This document shows positions 43,717 to 53,500 of a DNA stretch of 64,000 bases, in pieces. Both the position numbers and the translations under genes were made by a program. How positions within the stretch are numbered: the stretch's first letter is position 1; each line of letters begins with the position of its first letter. The stretch is from Flavobacteriaceae bacterium UBA980 (GTDB lineage: Bacteria; Bacteroidota; Bacteroidia; Flavobacteriales; Flavobacteriaceae). The notes under the pieces are model-generated. The model did not search any database. It was given only the letters and a program-made list of their open reading frames with translations, and had not been told where the DNA came from. The stretch covers positions 1 to 64,000 of the forward strand of contig DBBQ01000039.1 of assembly GCA_002292265.1 (NCBI GenBank), written 5' to 3'.

Positions 43717-45492
43717 ATGATTTTACGGCATTCAGTAACGTTTTTGTTCTGTTTCCTTATGCTAGGAGCCATCTCTGTGCATTCACAAGTGAGCTTTAAC
43801 GCCAAAGTAAGTAAAAAGCGATTGGGCATTAACGAACGCCTCCGTATTGATTTTGAAATGAACGAAAACGGGGATAATTTTAATCCTCCCCAATTTACCA
43901 ACTTTCAGGTTGTTAGCGGTCCTCAACAGTCCGTGAGTCGTTCTTGGGTCAACGGCGTTCAAAGTTTTTCAAAAACCTACACCTACTTTCTGACTCCAAA
44001 AACAAAAGGGAAAATCACAATTGGACAAGCAGAAATTACAATCAATGGGGAGGTATATAAAACCACACCGATCTCCGTTGAAGTGACGGAAGCCGTAAAA
44101 AAGCCGAACGATCCGAACAATATTGATTATCTGATTGATGGAAACATTCATTTGGTTGCAGAAATTTCAAAAACCAATCCCTATTTAAATGAGGGAATTA
44201 CAGTCATCTACAAACTGTATTTTAGAAATCCCATATCCGTATCAGATGTTTCTGAGTTGGAATCTCCTTCTTACGCCGATTTTTGGAGTCACTTGATTAA
44301 TATTCCCCGAGCAGAGATCAATATGCGAGGGACTTACAAAGGAGAACCCTATAATGAAGTCGTTTGGCGAAAAGCGGTGCTTTACCCTCAAAAAACAGGG
44401 AAGCTCATACTTCCCCCACTTACGTTAAATTTGAGTTTGAATGTTCCCAGCAACCGAAGAGATTTATTTGGAAGAAGCATCCTCACTCAGGCACAAAAAA
44501 CGATTACTACGGGACAAAATACAATCCGTGTAAAATCACTTCCTGAAAAAAATAAACCTGAAAACTTTTCGGGTGCAGTGGGTCAATTTGACTTTGATGT
44601 CATTTTAGATAAAGAGGACCTCAAAGCGTCTGAGTCGTTTCAAGCAAAAATAAAAGTCAAAGGGAAAGGCAATCTAAAATTGTTTAATCTCCCCACCATA
44701 AGCGTTCCAAACACCTTGGAAGTCTATGAACCCGAGCATGACGAACAGGTCAAAATTACCCTTTCTGGTATGCAAGGGACTATTGAGGACAACTATACAA
44801 TTGTACCTCAGTTTCAAGGAAAATATCCAATTCCCCCAGTACAGTTTTCTTATTTCGATCCACAAACGACCTCTTATAAGACGTTAACCTCCCGAGACCT
44901 CATTGTGGACGTTTTTGACGGCCCTACAGCAGGAACCCCAAGAACATCTTTAACTGGAGCAGAACTAAAACAAGTAATAACCACAGATGAAAACGCCTTT
45001 CGTTTTATCAATCTAGATACTACTTTGAGTCGAATCAATCAAGAGGTGTTTTGGATGAGTCGCAGTTTTTGGACTTTGTTACTTCTGCCTATTTTCCTTT
45101 TACTTACCGCATATTTAATTAAACTTTTTGTTTTCGATAAAACAAAAGATGCCAGTAGTGTAAAACAACGCAGAGCCCAGCAGTTGGCAAAAAAATATCT
45201 GAGCTCGGCTAAAAAAGAATTCCACGATCAAGCCCGATTTTATGAGGCCTTAGAACGCGCACTACACAATTATTTAAAAGCAAAACTCAAAATAGAAACA
45301 ACGGAACTGAGCAAGTCAAAAATTGAAAGTTTACTCACAGAGAAAAAAGTAGCGCAGCATATCGCCCGGGAATTTGTAACGGTTGTTGAAAATTGTGAAA
45401 TGGCGCGCTATGCTCCGGGGTCTTCCGTAAATATTCAAGGAGACTTTGAAAAAGCCAGTACCCTCATAGCCCAAATAGACAGACAGTTATGA
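43717..45492 (+). CDS. batD: BatD (oxygen-tolerance protein family)
   Basis: A 591-residue exported membrane protein. I start at the ATG at 43717, two bases after batC, rather than the in-frame TTG at 43708. Signal peptide ends near VHSQ. Large beta-rich periplasmic domains contain family patterns such as RIDFEMNENGDNF, LYFRNPISVSDVS and PENFSGAVGQFDF. A TM helix lies near 450-470 and is followed by a cytoplasmic helical tail. It partners the VWA proteins in the Bat complex by family knowledge. Confidence 0.92.
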   Translation: MILRHSVTFLFCFLMLGAISVHSQVSFNAKVSKKRLGINERLRIDFEMNENGDNFNPPQFTNFQVVSGPQQSVSRSWVNGVQSFSKTYTYFLTPKTKGKITIGQAEITINGEVYKTTPISVEVTEAVKKPNDPNNIDYLIDGNIHLVAEISKTNPYLNEGITVIYKLYFRNPISVSDVSELESPSYADFWSHLINIPRAEINMRGTYKGEPYNEVVWRKAVLYPQKTGKLILPPLTLNLSLNVPSNRRDLFGRSILTQAQKTITTGQNTIRVKSLPEKNKPENFSGAVGQFDFDVILDKEDLKASESFQAKIKVKGKGNLKLFNLPTISVPNTLEVYEPEHDEQVKITLSGMQGTIEDNYTIVPQFQGKYPIPPVQFSYFDPQTTSYKTLTSRDLIVDVFDGPTAGTPRTSLTGAELKQVITTDENAFRFINLDTTLSRINQEVFWMSRSFWTLLLLPIFLLLTAYLIKLFVFDKTKDASSVKQRRAQQLAKKYLSSAKKEFHDQARFYEALERALHNYLKAKLKIETTELSKSKIESLLTEKKVAQHIAREFVTVVENCEMARYAPGSSVNIQGDFEKASTLIAQIDRQL

Positions 45493-46295
45493 AGCAGTTT
45501 AAAACCCTTTTTAAAACCAAACGATTTACCCTAGTCCTTCTTTCTCTCTTGTTGGCTACCACAACGGGAGTTGCTCAAGCTTCTATGGAACATTTGGTTG
45601 AACAAGGAAACGCAGCTTATAATGAAGGGGATTTCCAAAAAGCGATTTCGTTATATGAGCAAACCCTGAAGATGGGACAGCACAGTGCCGCCTTGTATTT
45701 TAATTTGGGGAATGCGTATTACAGACTGAATAAAGTGGCGGAGAGCATTTATTATTTTGAAAAAGCAAAACAGCTCAACCCCAAAGATGAAGACATTCAA
45801 GTCAACAGTGCTTTTGCTCAAAATATGACGATTGATGCCATAGAAAATCTGCCGGAGTCTCAAATTGCACAATTCCAAAAAAGCCTGTTTGGGGTATTCA
45901 GCTTTTCTACTTGGTCTGTACTTACCGTCCTCCTGCTCTGGGTTTTTGTGGGGTTGTTTTTAGAGTATCTCTTTTTTAAATCGGCTCAATTAAAACGCAG
46001 CTTTTTCTTTAGTGCAATGCTTGTACTAATAGTATTTATAACCAGTTTCTTTGTCACCTTCACGATAGATCAACAGGACAAAAACACACAGTATGCCATT
46101 TTATTTTCAGATCAGATCGATATCTGGTCAGAACCCAACTTACAGGGAGATCTGTTATTTACTCTTCACGAAGGAACCAAAGTCCAACTGCTGGACAAGC
46201 TCGAGGAATGGCAAAAAATACGAATTGCCAATGGGTCTGAGGGATGGATTAGAAATGCCTCTTTAAAAAAATTGGAAAGCGCGATTACTAAATAA
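45489..46295 (+). CDS. batE: BatE, TPR and SH3-like membrane protein
   Basis: A 268-residue protein: signal peptide, two to three TPR units (GNAAYNEGDFQKAISLYEQ, LYFNLGNAYYRLNK) and two TM helices at about 138-160 and 170-193. A C-terminal bacterial SH3 domain (IWSEPNLQGDLLFTLHEG ... GWIRNASLKKL) follows. The start overlaps the batD stop by 4 bases. Its end overlaps the convergent cvpA-type gene by 8 bases, closing the operon. Confidence 0.9.
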   Translation: MKQFKTLFKTKRFTLVLLSLLLATTTGVAQASMEHLVEQGNAAYNEGDFQKAISLYEQTLKMGQHSAALYFNLGNAYYRLNKVAESIYYFEKAKQLNPKDEDIQVNSAFAQNMTIDAIENLPESQIAQFQKSLFGVFSFSTWSVLTVLLLWVFVGLFLEYLFFKSAQLKRSFFFSAMLVLIVFITSFFVTFTIDQQDKNTQYAILFSDQIDIWSEPNLQGDLLFTLHEGTKVQLLDKLEEWQKIRIANGSEGWIRNASLKKLESAITK

Positions 46296-46797
46296 GTTGT
46301 TGTTCCTGAAGGGTTTCGGATTGTAAGACCCAATCAAATAGAAAACTCCCAAACTCACTCAGTATAGCGTAACTTTTAGAGGTATTTAAGGTCGATTCAG
46401 GAAAAAGTGTGACAATTGTGTTGACCTCCTGAAAAACTAAAGTCAACGCACTGAGGATAACCCCCCATTTAAGCAATCCAAAAAGACCTCCAGCGATTCT
46501 ATTGATAAAACCAAGAGCGATCAGCTTTAAGGTTTTGGTAATCATTTTTGCCAAAAGGGATACGGCATAGATAATGACTAAAAAAAGTAAGATAAAGCTC
46601 ACTGCTTGAATGGTTTTAGGACTCCAATCGACGTAGGTTCCAAGGTAACTCCCTAAAAGGCTCGAAAATTTAAAAGCTCCCATCAAGCCCAAAATGAAAG
46701 CGATCAACCCTGCTAATTCTAAGACAAGCCCTTTCATAAAACCACTGATTAGACCATAGGCAAGAAGAATTAAAACGATACTATCTAAAACATTCAC
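46288..46797 (-). CDS. CvpA-family membrane protein
   Basis: A 169-residue inner-membrane protein with four hydrophobic helices; N-terminus MNVLDSIVLILLAYGLISGF and the segment GFINRIAGGLFGLLKWG are typical of CvpA/colicin V production-family proteins. Role in the cell is not well defined. It lies alone on the minus strand between batE and a short hypothetical gene. Confidence 0.9.
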   Translation of the reverse strand: MNVLDSIVLILLAYGLISGFMKGLVLELAGLIAFILGLMGAFKFSSLLGSYLGTYVDWSPKTIQAVSFILLFLVIIYAVSLLAKMITKTLKLIALGFINRIAGGLFGLLKWGVILSALTLVFQEVNTIVTLFPESTLNTSKSYAILSEFGSFLFDWVLQSETLQEQQLI

Positions 46798-46862
46798 CTT
46801 GCCAAAGTACAGTTTTTTTACAGCAAGGAGAAGCTTTTTTTTCGGATTGCTAATCGAAATAA

Positions 46863-46870
46863 TATCTTTG
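46863..46870 (+). promoter_or_regulatory. -7 promoter element, leaderless spacing
   Basis: TATCTTTG followed by CAT and the ATG at 46874: an exact TAnnTTTG match only 3 bases before the start codon. Confidence 0.5.
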
Positions 46871-46873
46871 CAT

Positions 46874-47239
46874 ATGACTCAAAATAGTAGAGACCCGCAA
46901 CTGAAAGAGCGTTGGGATCGTTTGGTGGTCCGATTGACAGAAAAATTTTCCGATGCGGAATCAATAGACGTAGAGGGGATTTTGTATTTAATCGGTCTTC
47001 AAGAGTACGGCAAGCCCCACGAACGGTTTAAAAAAGAAGACAACGTAAACCTAATTCACATTGGAATTTGTGTGGTTTTAGAGCCTTACGGGTATTATCG
47101 TTTTGACCAGTATGATGAACAGGGTTGGCCACATTTTGAACTGGTAGAGGCTTTGCCTCATCTCAAGTCTGGCGAACAAAGTATTTTAATAAAAAGCGCT
47201 ATTGTAGATTACTTCCTTAAGCAGGGGGTCATTTCCTAA
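46874..47239 (+). CDS. Conserved-looking hypothetical protein
   Basis: Not recognised by name. The product has 121 residues from the ATG at 46874 (MTQNSRDPQLKERWDRL); the longer frame starts with TTG inside the cvpA gap and is not convincing. It is soluble and acidic, with a helical N-terminal half and a region VVLEPYGYYRFDQYDEQGWPHFELVE. No metal-binding or catalytic pattern is seen. pheS follows after 20 bases with its own promoter element. Confidence 0.75.
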   Translation: MTQNSRDPQLKERWDRLVVRLTEKFSDAESIDVEGILYLIGLQEYGKPHERFKKEDNVNLIHIGICVVLEPYGYYRFDQYDEQGWPHFELVEALPHLKSGEQSILIKSAIVDYFLKQGVIS

Positions 47240-47247
47240 AACTCCTT

Positions 47248-47255
47248 TATTTTTG
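47248..47255 (+). promoter_or_regulatory. pheS -7 promoter element, leaderless spacing
   Basis: TATTTTTG followed by TCCT and the pheS ATG: exact TAnnTTTG match 4 bases before the start codon. Confidence 0.5.
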
Positions 47256-47259
47256 TCCT

Positions 47260-48276
47260 ATGATTGATCGCGTAAAAGAATATTTAGAACAAGTTGAAGC
47301 GTTCTCAAGTACTGATCCTCAAGAAATAGAAACATTTCGGGTTAGCTATGCAGGGAAAAAGGGAATTTTAAATGACCTCTTTGCTTCGTTTAGAGAAGTT
47401 CCTGTAGAAGAGAAGAAAGCTTTTGGACAAGAACTCAACAAATTAAAAGAAGCCGTAACGACTAAGGTAAAAGAGCTTCAAACTCAATCTCGAGCAGGGG
47501 CCTCTAAAATGAGAATTAGTGACCCCAGCCGAACGGCTTTCCCAATCGATACAGGAAACCGCCACCCCTTAGCTGTAGTCAAAAATCGGATTATTGATAT
47601 TTTTACACAAATAGGGTTTAGTATTTCAGAGGGACCTGAGATAGAGGACGACTGGCACAACTTTACTGCGCTCAATTTACCAGCACATCACCCTGCGCGG
47701 GACATGCAAGATACTTTTTTTATCCAAACCGATCCGGATATCCTATTGCGAACCCATACGTCTTCTGTACAAGTGCGACATATGGAAAACAACCAACCTC
47801 CAATACGAACCATTTCTCCTGGCCGGGTTTTTAGAAACGAAGCCATTTCCTCCAGAGCGCATTGTATCTTTCATCAAGTAGAAGGACTTTACATAGCCAA
47901 GGAGGTCTCTTTTGCCGATTTAAAACAAACCCTCAAATACTTTACAGAAGCCCTATTTGGGAATTCTAAAATTCGATTAAGACCTTCCTACTTTCCTTTT
48001 ACCGAGCCCAGTGCAGAGGTTGATATTTATTGGGGATTAGAGACCGAAACAGACTATAGAATTACCAAAGGTACAGGATGGCTTGAAATTATGGGTTGTG
48101 GTATGGTAGATCCCAATGTGTTGCAAAATTGTGGTATTGATCCTGATGAATATTCAGGATTTGCTTTTGGAATGGGGATTGAAAGAATCGCAATGTTGCT
48201 GTATCAAGTAAGTGATATCCGTTTGTTTTTTGAAAACGACGTCCGTTTTTTAAAACAGTTTAAAGCCACGCTTTAA
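47260..48276 (+). CDS. pheS: Phenylalanyl-tRNA synthetase alpha subunit
   Basis: Charges tRNA-Phe together with PheT, which is not in the window. The 338 residues contain the class II motifs: HPLAVVKNRIIDIFTQIGF, motif 2 in RTISPGRVFRNEAI and FHQVEGLYI, and motif 3 in GFAFGMGIERIAMLLY. Slightly shorter N-terminal coiled-coil than average. It converges on gpsA with a 4-base overlap. Confidence 0.97.
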   Translation: MIDRVKEYLEQVEAFSSTDPQEIETFRVSYAGKKGILNDLFASFREVPVEEKKAFGQELNKLKEAVTTKVKELQTQSRAGASKMRISDPSRTAFPIDTGNRHPLAVVKNRIIDIFTQIGFSISEGPEIEDDWHNFTALNLPAHHPARDMQDTFFIQTDPDILLRTHTSSVQVRHMENNQPPIRTISPGRVFRNEAISSRAHCIFHQVEGLYIAKEVSFADLKQTLKYFTEALFGNSKIRLRPSYFPFTEPSAEVDIYWGLETETDYRITKGTGWLEIMGCGMVDPNVLQNCGIDPDEYSGFAFGMGIERIAMLLYQVSDIRLFFENDVRFLKQFKATL

Positions 48277-49283
48277 TCCAATTCTTTCGTTAGCTTTCTA
48301 AAACTTTTTTTAGGGCTTTTCTGTTGATACAGTATCTGATATACGGCATCAATAATGGGGCTTTTTATCTGAAGTTGTTGAGCACGTTCATAGATGGGTA
48401 GAGCGGCATAATACCCTTCGGCAATCATGTTCATTTCCAGTTGTGCTCCTTTTATAGTGTATCCTCTGCCTATCATATTTCCAAATCGCCTGTTCCTGCT
48501 AAAGGTAGAATATCCCGTGACCAGTAAATCACCTAAGTAGGCAGACTGATTGACATTTCTTCGGGTTCCAGAAAGTCGTTTTAAAAAACGGTTCATTTCT
48601 CGTAGCGCGTTGGACAATAAAACACTTTGAAAATTGTCTCCGTAATTGAGTCCATGAGCTATGCCAACCGCTAAGGCAAATATGTTTTTAAGCGTTTCTG
48701 CATATTCCATTCCAACCACATCCTTAGAGGTTTTTGCGTGTATGTATTTGGTGTGCATCAGCTTCTTTAATTCTACGGCATTACTTTTTTTCGCACATGC
48801 CAAGGTCAAATATGAAAGGCGCTCTAAAGCAACCTCTTCCGCATGTGAGGGTCCAGCAATCACAAGGAATTGGTCCCAAGGCAAGTCAAAATTTTGGTGT
48901 AAATGATCTCCAACAATACACTTGCTCTCAGAAACAATTCCTTTCACTCCAGAGACGATGTATTTGTCTTTTATGGAAACATTAATTTTTTGAAGGGTCG
49001 CGTCTAAAAAGGCAGAGGGAATTGCCAAGACAATCCAATTGCATGCCTTTACAACTTCATTGACATCTGATGTAACGGTGAACTTTTGTGGTTTAAACTT
49101 AATCTCAGAAAGATAACTTGGGTTCCTGTTTTTCAATCGAATCGCACAGGCTTCATCAAGATCGCGAACATACCAATGGACGTGATTTCGAGCGTCTGTA
49201 AACACTTTCACTAAAGCCGTGGCCCAGCTACCACTTCCTATTATAGCGATTTCATTTTTAGGAGAGGAAAGAGAGAGGGGCAT
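48273..49283 (-). CDS. gpsA: NAD(P)-dependent glycerol-3-phosphate dehydrogenase
   Basis: Makes sn-glycerol 3-phosphate for phospholipids. About 336 residues from the ATG at 49283 (MPLSLSSPKNEIAIIG); an ATG four codons upstream is possible. The nucleotide-binding motif GSGSWATA is at 16-23. VSGVKGI and GPSHAEEVA follow, then the catalytic lysine region AETLKNIFALAVGIAHGLNYGDN in part, and SRNRRFGNMIGRG. It differs from many GpsA proteins by Thr/Ser choices but all key blocks are present. Confidence 0.93.
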   Translation of the reverse strand: MPLSLSSPKNEIAIIGSGSWATALVKVFTDARNHVHWYVRDLDEACAIRLKNRNPSYLSEIKFKPQKFTVTSDVNEVVKACNWIVLAIPSAFLDATLQKINVSIKDKYIVSGVKGIVSESKCIVGDHLHQNFDLPWDQFLVIAGPSHAEEVALERLSYLTLACAKKSNAVELKKLMHTKYIHAKTSKDVVGMEYAETLKNIFALAVGIAHGLNYGDNFQSVLLSNALREMNRFLKRLSGTRRNVNQSAYLGDLLVTGYSTFSRNRRFGNMIGRGYTIKGAQLEMNMIAEGYYAALPIYERAQQLQIKSPIIDAVYQILYQQKSPKKSFRKLTKELD

Positions 49284-49314
49284 TAAAATCTTCAATTTAG
49301 GATTCTAAATTATT

Positions 49315-49749
49315 TTAAATCCAAGCATCCCACGGAATTCTACTGAGCAAAAACACCAATCCTAAACCGTAAAACAAAGCAATCCGGAGGAATTTTTTAG
49401 AAGATATAGTTTGTCTTTTATGCAAGGACCATCCCATGGTGATCAACACAATTGCTAAGATGTTAGTAATGGGGTGCTCCACTAAATACAAGCGGCTTTC
49501 TGCGTTCTTCATCACACCCATACCCAAAGTAGACCATTGGTCAAACCGCGGGGAGACAAAGTATAAAATCAAACCAATCAATAACTGAATGTGAGAAAAG
49601 ATAAGACCAAAAAGACTGATTCTAAGGTCTTTTGCTCCAAATTCTTTTCCTGAAGCTTTTCCACGAATTGCATTAAGAACAGCAAGTACTAGGATGATTA
49701 GAACTAAAAAAGCCCAGTAAGAGTGAATCGTTTTTAAGATAGCGTACAT
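49315..49749 (-). CDS. Small four-TM membrane protein
   Basis: Hydrophobic protein of 144 residues with four predicted helices, at about 8-28, 44-64, 92-110 and 122-140. A family often left as hypothetical in Bacteroidota has this layout: TIHSYWAFLVLI, LFGLIFSHIQLLIGLILYF and EHPITNILAIVLITMGWSLHKR. His residues in helices 1, 2 and 3 could bind haem, as in cytochrome b-like proteins, but this is speculative. It precedes gpsA by 31 bases. Confidence 0.72.
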   Translation of the reverse strand: MYAILKTIHSYWAFLVLIILVLAVLNAIRGKASGKEFGAKDLRISLFGLIFSHIQLLIGLILYFVSPRFDQWSTLGMGVMKNAESRLYLVEHPITNILAIVLITMGWSLHKRQTISSKKFLRIALFYGLGLVFLLSRIPWDAWI

Positions 49750-49883
49750 GAGATTATTTTTGATAAAAATACTTTATTTTCCTCAATGAACCACTTCTAC
49801 GAATTAAAATAAGCCACTACTCTTTTGCTCTTTTTTCAGAATCAACTTAAAAGCTTACTTTAGATAAAATAACAAAGGTCAAG

Positions 49884-50912
49884 ATGAAAAAAATTCTATT
49901 TATAGCGTGTATCGTTCTATATGGTTGTGCTGAAACACCAAAACAAGAGCCTAAACCAGAACCCACTTTTGGAATCGTCATTCACGGAGGAGCAGGTACT
50001 ATACTGAGAAAAAATATGACTCCAGAAAAAGAGCAGGAATACCGTGCAGTTTTAGCTGAAGCGATCCAAGTGGGACATCGCATTTTAAAAGCGGGAGGAA
50101 GCAGTCAAGAGGCAGTTGAAAAAACAATACATGTCATGGAAGAATCTCCTTTATTCAATGCGGGAAAAGGAGCTGTATTAAATGCGGAAGGCAGCATTGA
50201 ACTGGATGCTTCCTTTATGAGAGGAGATAATTTGGATGCAGGAGCTATTTCAGGTGTAAAAACAATAAAACATCCGATTTCTGCTGCTATTCAGGTAATG
50301 GAAGCCTCTCCCCATGTAATGTTATCTGGCGCCGGAGCTGATACTTTTGCAGCAGAACAAGGATTGGAAATTGTAGCTCCTGAGTACTTTTTTACAGAAA
50401 GAAGAATCAATGCGTTAAAGCGAGTTCAAGAGGCAGCAGCAGCAAAAAAGACCTCGTGGACTCCAGAAGAACGAAATTTCCTTGAGCATCAGCGCTACGG
50501 AACCGTAGGTTGTGTAGCTTTAGATTTGTCTGGAAATCTTGCTGCAGGAACCTCCACTGGTGGAATGACTAATAAAAATTGGAACCGCATTGGAGATGCA
50601 CCCATTATCGGGGCTGGGACCTATGCGAATAATGCCACTTGCGCTATTTCCGCAACAGGTTGGGGAGAATTTTTCATCCGCTCGGTAGTTGCGCATGATA
50701 TTTCCGCCCTAATGGAATACAAAGGACTGACAATTCAAGAAGCCGCTTACGAAGTCATCCACAACAAAGTAGCCAAACTAGGGGGAGATGGAGGTGTTGT
50801 TGGTATTGACCGCAATGGAAACCCCATGATGGAGATGAATACGCCTGGAATGTATCGTGCCCATATGGATGCAGCAGGAAACCTTGAGGTCAAAATTTAC
50901 CAAGACGAATAA
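49884..50912 (+). CDS. Isoaspartyl peptidase/L-asparaginase, lipoprotein
   Basis: Ntn hydrolase of the plant-type asparaginase family, 342 residues. Lipobox LYGC (Cys15) places it in the envelope. Motifs: HGGAG at 35-39, FNAGKGAVLN, and the autocleavage site before Thr207 in GTVGCVALD; the preceding RYG and the GTSTGGMTNK loop complete the active site. It should cleave into alpha and beta chains. Monocistronic. Confidence 0.93.
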   Translation: MKKILFIACIVLYGCAETPKQEPKPEPTFGIVIHGGAGTILRKNMTPEKEQEYRAVLAEAIQVGHRILKAGGSSQEAVEKTIHVMEESPLFNAGKGAVLNAEGSIELDASFMRGDNLDAGAISGVKTIKHPISAAIQVMEASPHVMLSGAGADTFAAEQGLEIVAPEYFFTERRINALKRVQEAAAAKKTSWTPEERNFLEHQRYGTVGCVALDLSGNLAAGTSTGGMTNKNWNRIGDAPIIGAGTYANNATCAISATGWGEFFIRSVVAHDISALMEYKGLTIQEAAYEVIHNKVAKLGGDGGVVGIDRNGNPMMEMNTPGMYRAHMDAAGNLEVKIYQDE

Positions 50913-50978
50913 ATTCAAATTAGCTTTTTGGACTTGTTTCCTAGAGAACACCAAATAGCTTGAATAAAAAAACTTTCC

Positions 50979-52076
50979 ATGTCTTTGGAGCCGTCTTTTG
51001 CTACCCAACGGAAAATCATTCATATTGATATGGATGCGTTCTTTGCTTCGGTAGAAGAGTTGGACAATCCTGAATTACGAGGAAAGGCACTTGCTGTGGG
51101 AGGAGGAGGTTCCCGTGGGGTCGTTGCAGCTGCTAGTTATGAAGCGCGAAAATTTGGTGTTCGTAGCGCCATGAGCGGTTTGATTGCGAAAAAACTGTGT
51201 CCCCACCTGATTTTTGCAAAACCTCGTTTTGAACGCTACAAGGAAATCTCAGAGCAGGTGCGGTCCATTTTTATGGAATATACTACTCTAGTAGAACCCC
51301 TTTCCTTAGACGAAGCGTATTTGGATGTTTCTGACTATCCTTCAGCGACTTTAGTGGCAGAAGAAATACGAAGTAAAATCAAAGAAAAAACCGGATTGAC
51401 TGCTTCAGCGGGAATTTCAATCAATAAATTTTTGGCTAAAATCGCCAGTGATTGGAATAAACCCGATGGTCAAAAAACACTCCCTCCAGAAGAAGTTTTG
51501 GGTTTTTTGGAAACCCTGGATGTCAAAAAGTTCCACGGCATTGGAAAGAAGACCAAATTAAAGATGTACCAACTGGGAATTTACATAGGGATCGATCTAA
51601 AAGCACAATCCTTAGAAGACTTGACGCATCACTTTGGCAAGGCAGGAACCTATTATTATCAGGTAGTACGAGGGATTCACAACAGTCCCGTCAAGCCGCA
51701 CCGAACTCCGAAATCTGTCGGTGCTGAACGCACTTTTGAAGAAAACCTCAGTAGTGAATTGTTTTTGGAGGACAAGCTTCAGAATATTGCAGCGATTTTA
51801 GAAAAAAGATTGTCAAAAAATAAAGTAGCTGGAAAAACGATCACCTTAAAAATCAAGTACAGTGATTTTAAACAACAAACCCGTAGCAAAACGGGTCCTT
51901 TGTTTTTGTCTTCTCAAGACCTCATTTTTGAACAAGCAAAGGCGTTGCTCTATCAGGAAAAGTTGCAGAATTCAGTTCGTTTGATCGGGATTTCACTTTC
52001 CAATCTGAACACACTGAAGAAAGAAAAAAAAGTAAAACCACAAGGGGAACTCACCCAGTTGAGCTTGCCTTTTTAA
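50979..52076 (+). CDS. dinB: DNA polymerase IV (Y family)
   Basis: Translesion polymerase, 365 residues. Catalytic acids are visible: Asp17 in HIDMDAFFASVE, and Asp111-Glu112 in LSLDEAYLD. KPRFERYKEIS and the little-finger domain (KSVGAERTFEEN) follow. The C-terminus ends GELTQLSLPF, resembling the beta-clamp binding motif QLxLF. No LexA-type box was recognised upstream. Its end overlaps pyk by 4 bases. Confidence 0.96.
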   Translation: MSLEPSFATQRKIIHIDMDAFFASVEELDNPELRGKALAVGGGGSRGVVAAASYEARKFGVRSAMSGLIAKKLCPHLIFAKPRFERYKEISEQVRSIFMEYTTLVEPLSLDEAYLDVSDYPSATLVAEEIRSKIKEKTGLTASAGISINKFLAKIASDWNKPDGQKTLPPEEVLGFLETLDVKKFHGIGKKTKLKMYQLGIYIGIDLKAQSLEDLTHHFGKAGTYYYQVVRGIHNSPVKPHRTPKSVGAERTFEENLSSELFLEDKLQNIAAILEKRLSKNKVAGKTITLKIKYSDFKQQTRSKTGPLFLSSQDLIFEQAKALLYQEKLQNSVRLIGISLSNLNTLKKEKKVKPQGELTQLSLPF

Positions 52077-53500
52077 ATGGTCGAAACCCGAAGCGTATTT
52101 ACCATTCCCAGAGATTTAATGGGCATGGCGGCGAGGTTGATTACAAAATCTTCTTTTTCTACAAACCCTTTTTTAAATGCAATTTCATTGATTTCTTCAA
52201 CCGTTTTGTCAGTACTATTAAAATTGTCGTAGTAAAACGTTTTGACTCCCCACAACAGGCTCAACTGATTGAGGATTTTTTTATTAGAAGTAAAAACTAA
52301 TACGAGCGATTGGGGTCGCCAAGCAGAAATTTGAAATGCAGTATACCCGCTATTTGTGAGTGTACAGATGGCTTTTGCAGTAATATCGTTTGCCATGTGG
52401 GCAGCGTGGTAACAAATGGATTTGGTGATGAATCGCTTTGTACGAATGCTGGGTGGGCTTTGGGGTACATTGATCAAATCAGAATTTTCTACAGAGGCAA
52501 TTATATCGGATATAGTGTTGATGACTTCCACAGGATATTTTCCAACGGAGGTTTCTCCTGAGAGCATTACCGCATCTGCGCCGTCCATTACGGAGTTTGC
52601 CACATCATTTACTTCGGCACGGGTAGGGGTTAAGCTGTCGATCATGGTTTCCATCATCTGGGTAGCAATGATGATTGGGATCCTCGCTTTTTTTGCTAAA
52701 TGCACCAAACGTTTTTGAAGTAAGGGAACTTCTTGTGCTGGGACTTCCACCCCGAGATCTCCCCGAGCCACCATCAAGCCGTCGGAATAGGCAATGATTT
52801 TATCAATATTTTCAATCGCCTCAGGTTTTTCAATTTTAGCAATGATAGGAATTTTTCGATCGAGATGTTTGGCCATTAATTCCTGGAGGTCAATGATATC
52901 TTGACTAAATCGCACGAAAGAAAGTGCAATCCAATCGATATCCTGAGTGAACATAAACTCCGCATCTTTAACATCTTTTTCGGTTAAAGCGGGCAGTGAA
53001 ATATTGGTATTGGGTAGATTTACACCTTTGTTGGATTTAAATGGACCTCCCTGGATGACTTCAGCTTTCACTTCGTTGACATGATTCGTGTCCAAAACTT
53101 CAAAGATCAACTTTCCGTCATCGAGTAAAATACGTTCTCCTTTGGAAACATCTTTGGGAAAGTTTTTATAATTCATATAGGCTTTTTGAGCGTCCCCTTC
53201 AAAGGGAGCGTCAGTCGAAAAGACAACCTGATCTCCAGGAAATACTTCTGTGCCTTCTTTCATTTTTCCAACTCGGAGTTTTGGGCCTTGTAGATCTCCT
53301 AAAATGGCGGTATTGGTGTTGAGTTTTTGATCTACTTTCCGAATCATTTGAATGCGCTTGGAAACATCCTCGTAAGTAGCATGAGAAAAGTTGACACGAA
53401 AAACATTTACTCCTGCTAAAATCATTTTTTCCAACACCGATTCGGAAGAGGTCGCAGGTCCTAGTGTCGCGACTATTTTAGTCTTTTTGATAAAATTCAT
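52073..53500 (-). CDS. pyk: Pyruvate kinase
   Basis: Last glycolytic step, phosphoenolpyruvate plus ADP to pyruvate plus ATP. The 475 residues carry TKIVATLGPAT, FRVNFSHA, GDLQGPKLRVG, the catalytic-lysine segment IPIIAKIEKPEAIENID and MVARGDLGVE. MLSGETSVGKYPVE and the C-terminal domain follow. It is the last gene of the acpP-fabF-rnc series and starts with a TAATG overlap on the preceding gene. Confidence 0.97.
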   Translation of the reverse strand: MNFIKKTKIVATLGPATSSESVLEKMILAGVNVFRVNFSHATYEDVSKRIQMIRKVDQKLNTNTAILGDLQGPKLRVGKMKEGTEVFPGDQVVFSTDAPFEGDAQKAYMNYKNFPKDVSKGERILLDDGKLIFEVLDTNHVNEVKAEVIQGGPFKSNKGVNLPNTNISLPALTEKDVKDAEFMFTQDIDWIALSFVRFSQDIIDLQELMAKHLDRKIPIIAKIEKPEAIENIDKIIAYSDGLMVARGDLGVEVPAQEVPLLQKRLVHLAKKARIPIIIATQMMETMIDSLTPTRAEVNDVANSVMDGADAVMLSGETSVGKYPVEVINTISDIIASVENSDLINVPQSPPSIRTKRFITKSICYHAAHMANDITAKAICTLTNSGYTAFQISAWRPQSLVLVFTSNKKILNQLSLLWGVKTFYYDNFNSTDKTVEEINEIAFKKGFVEKEDFVINLAAMPIKSLGMVNTLRVSTI

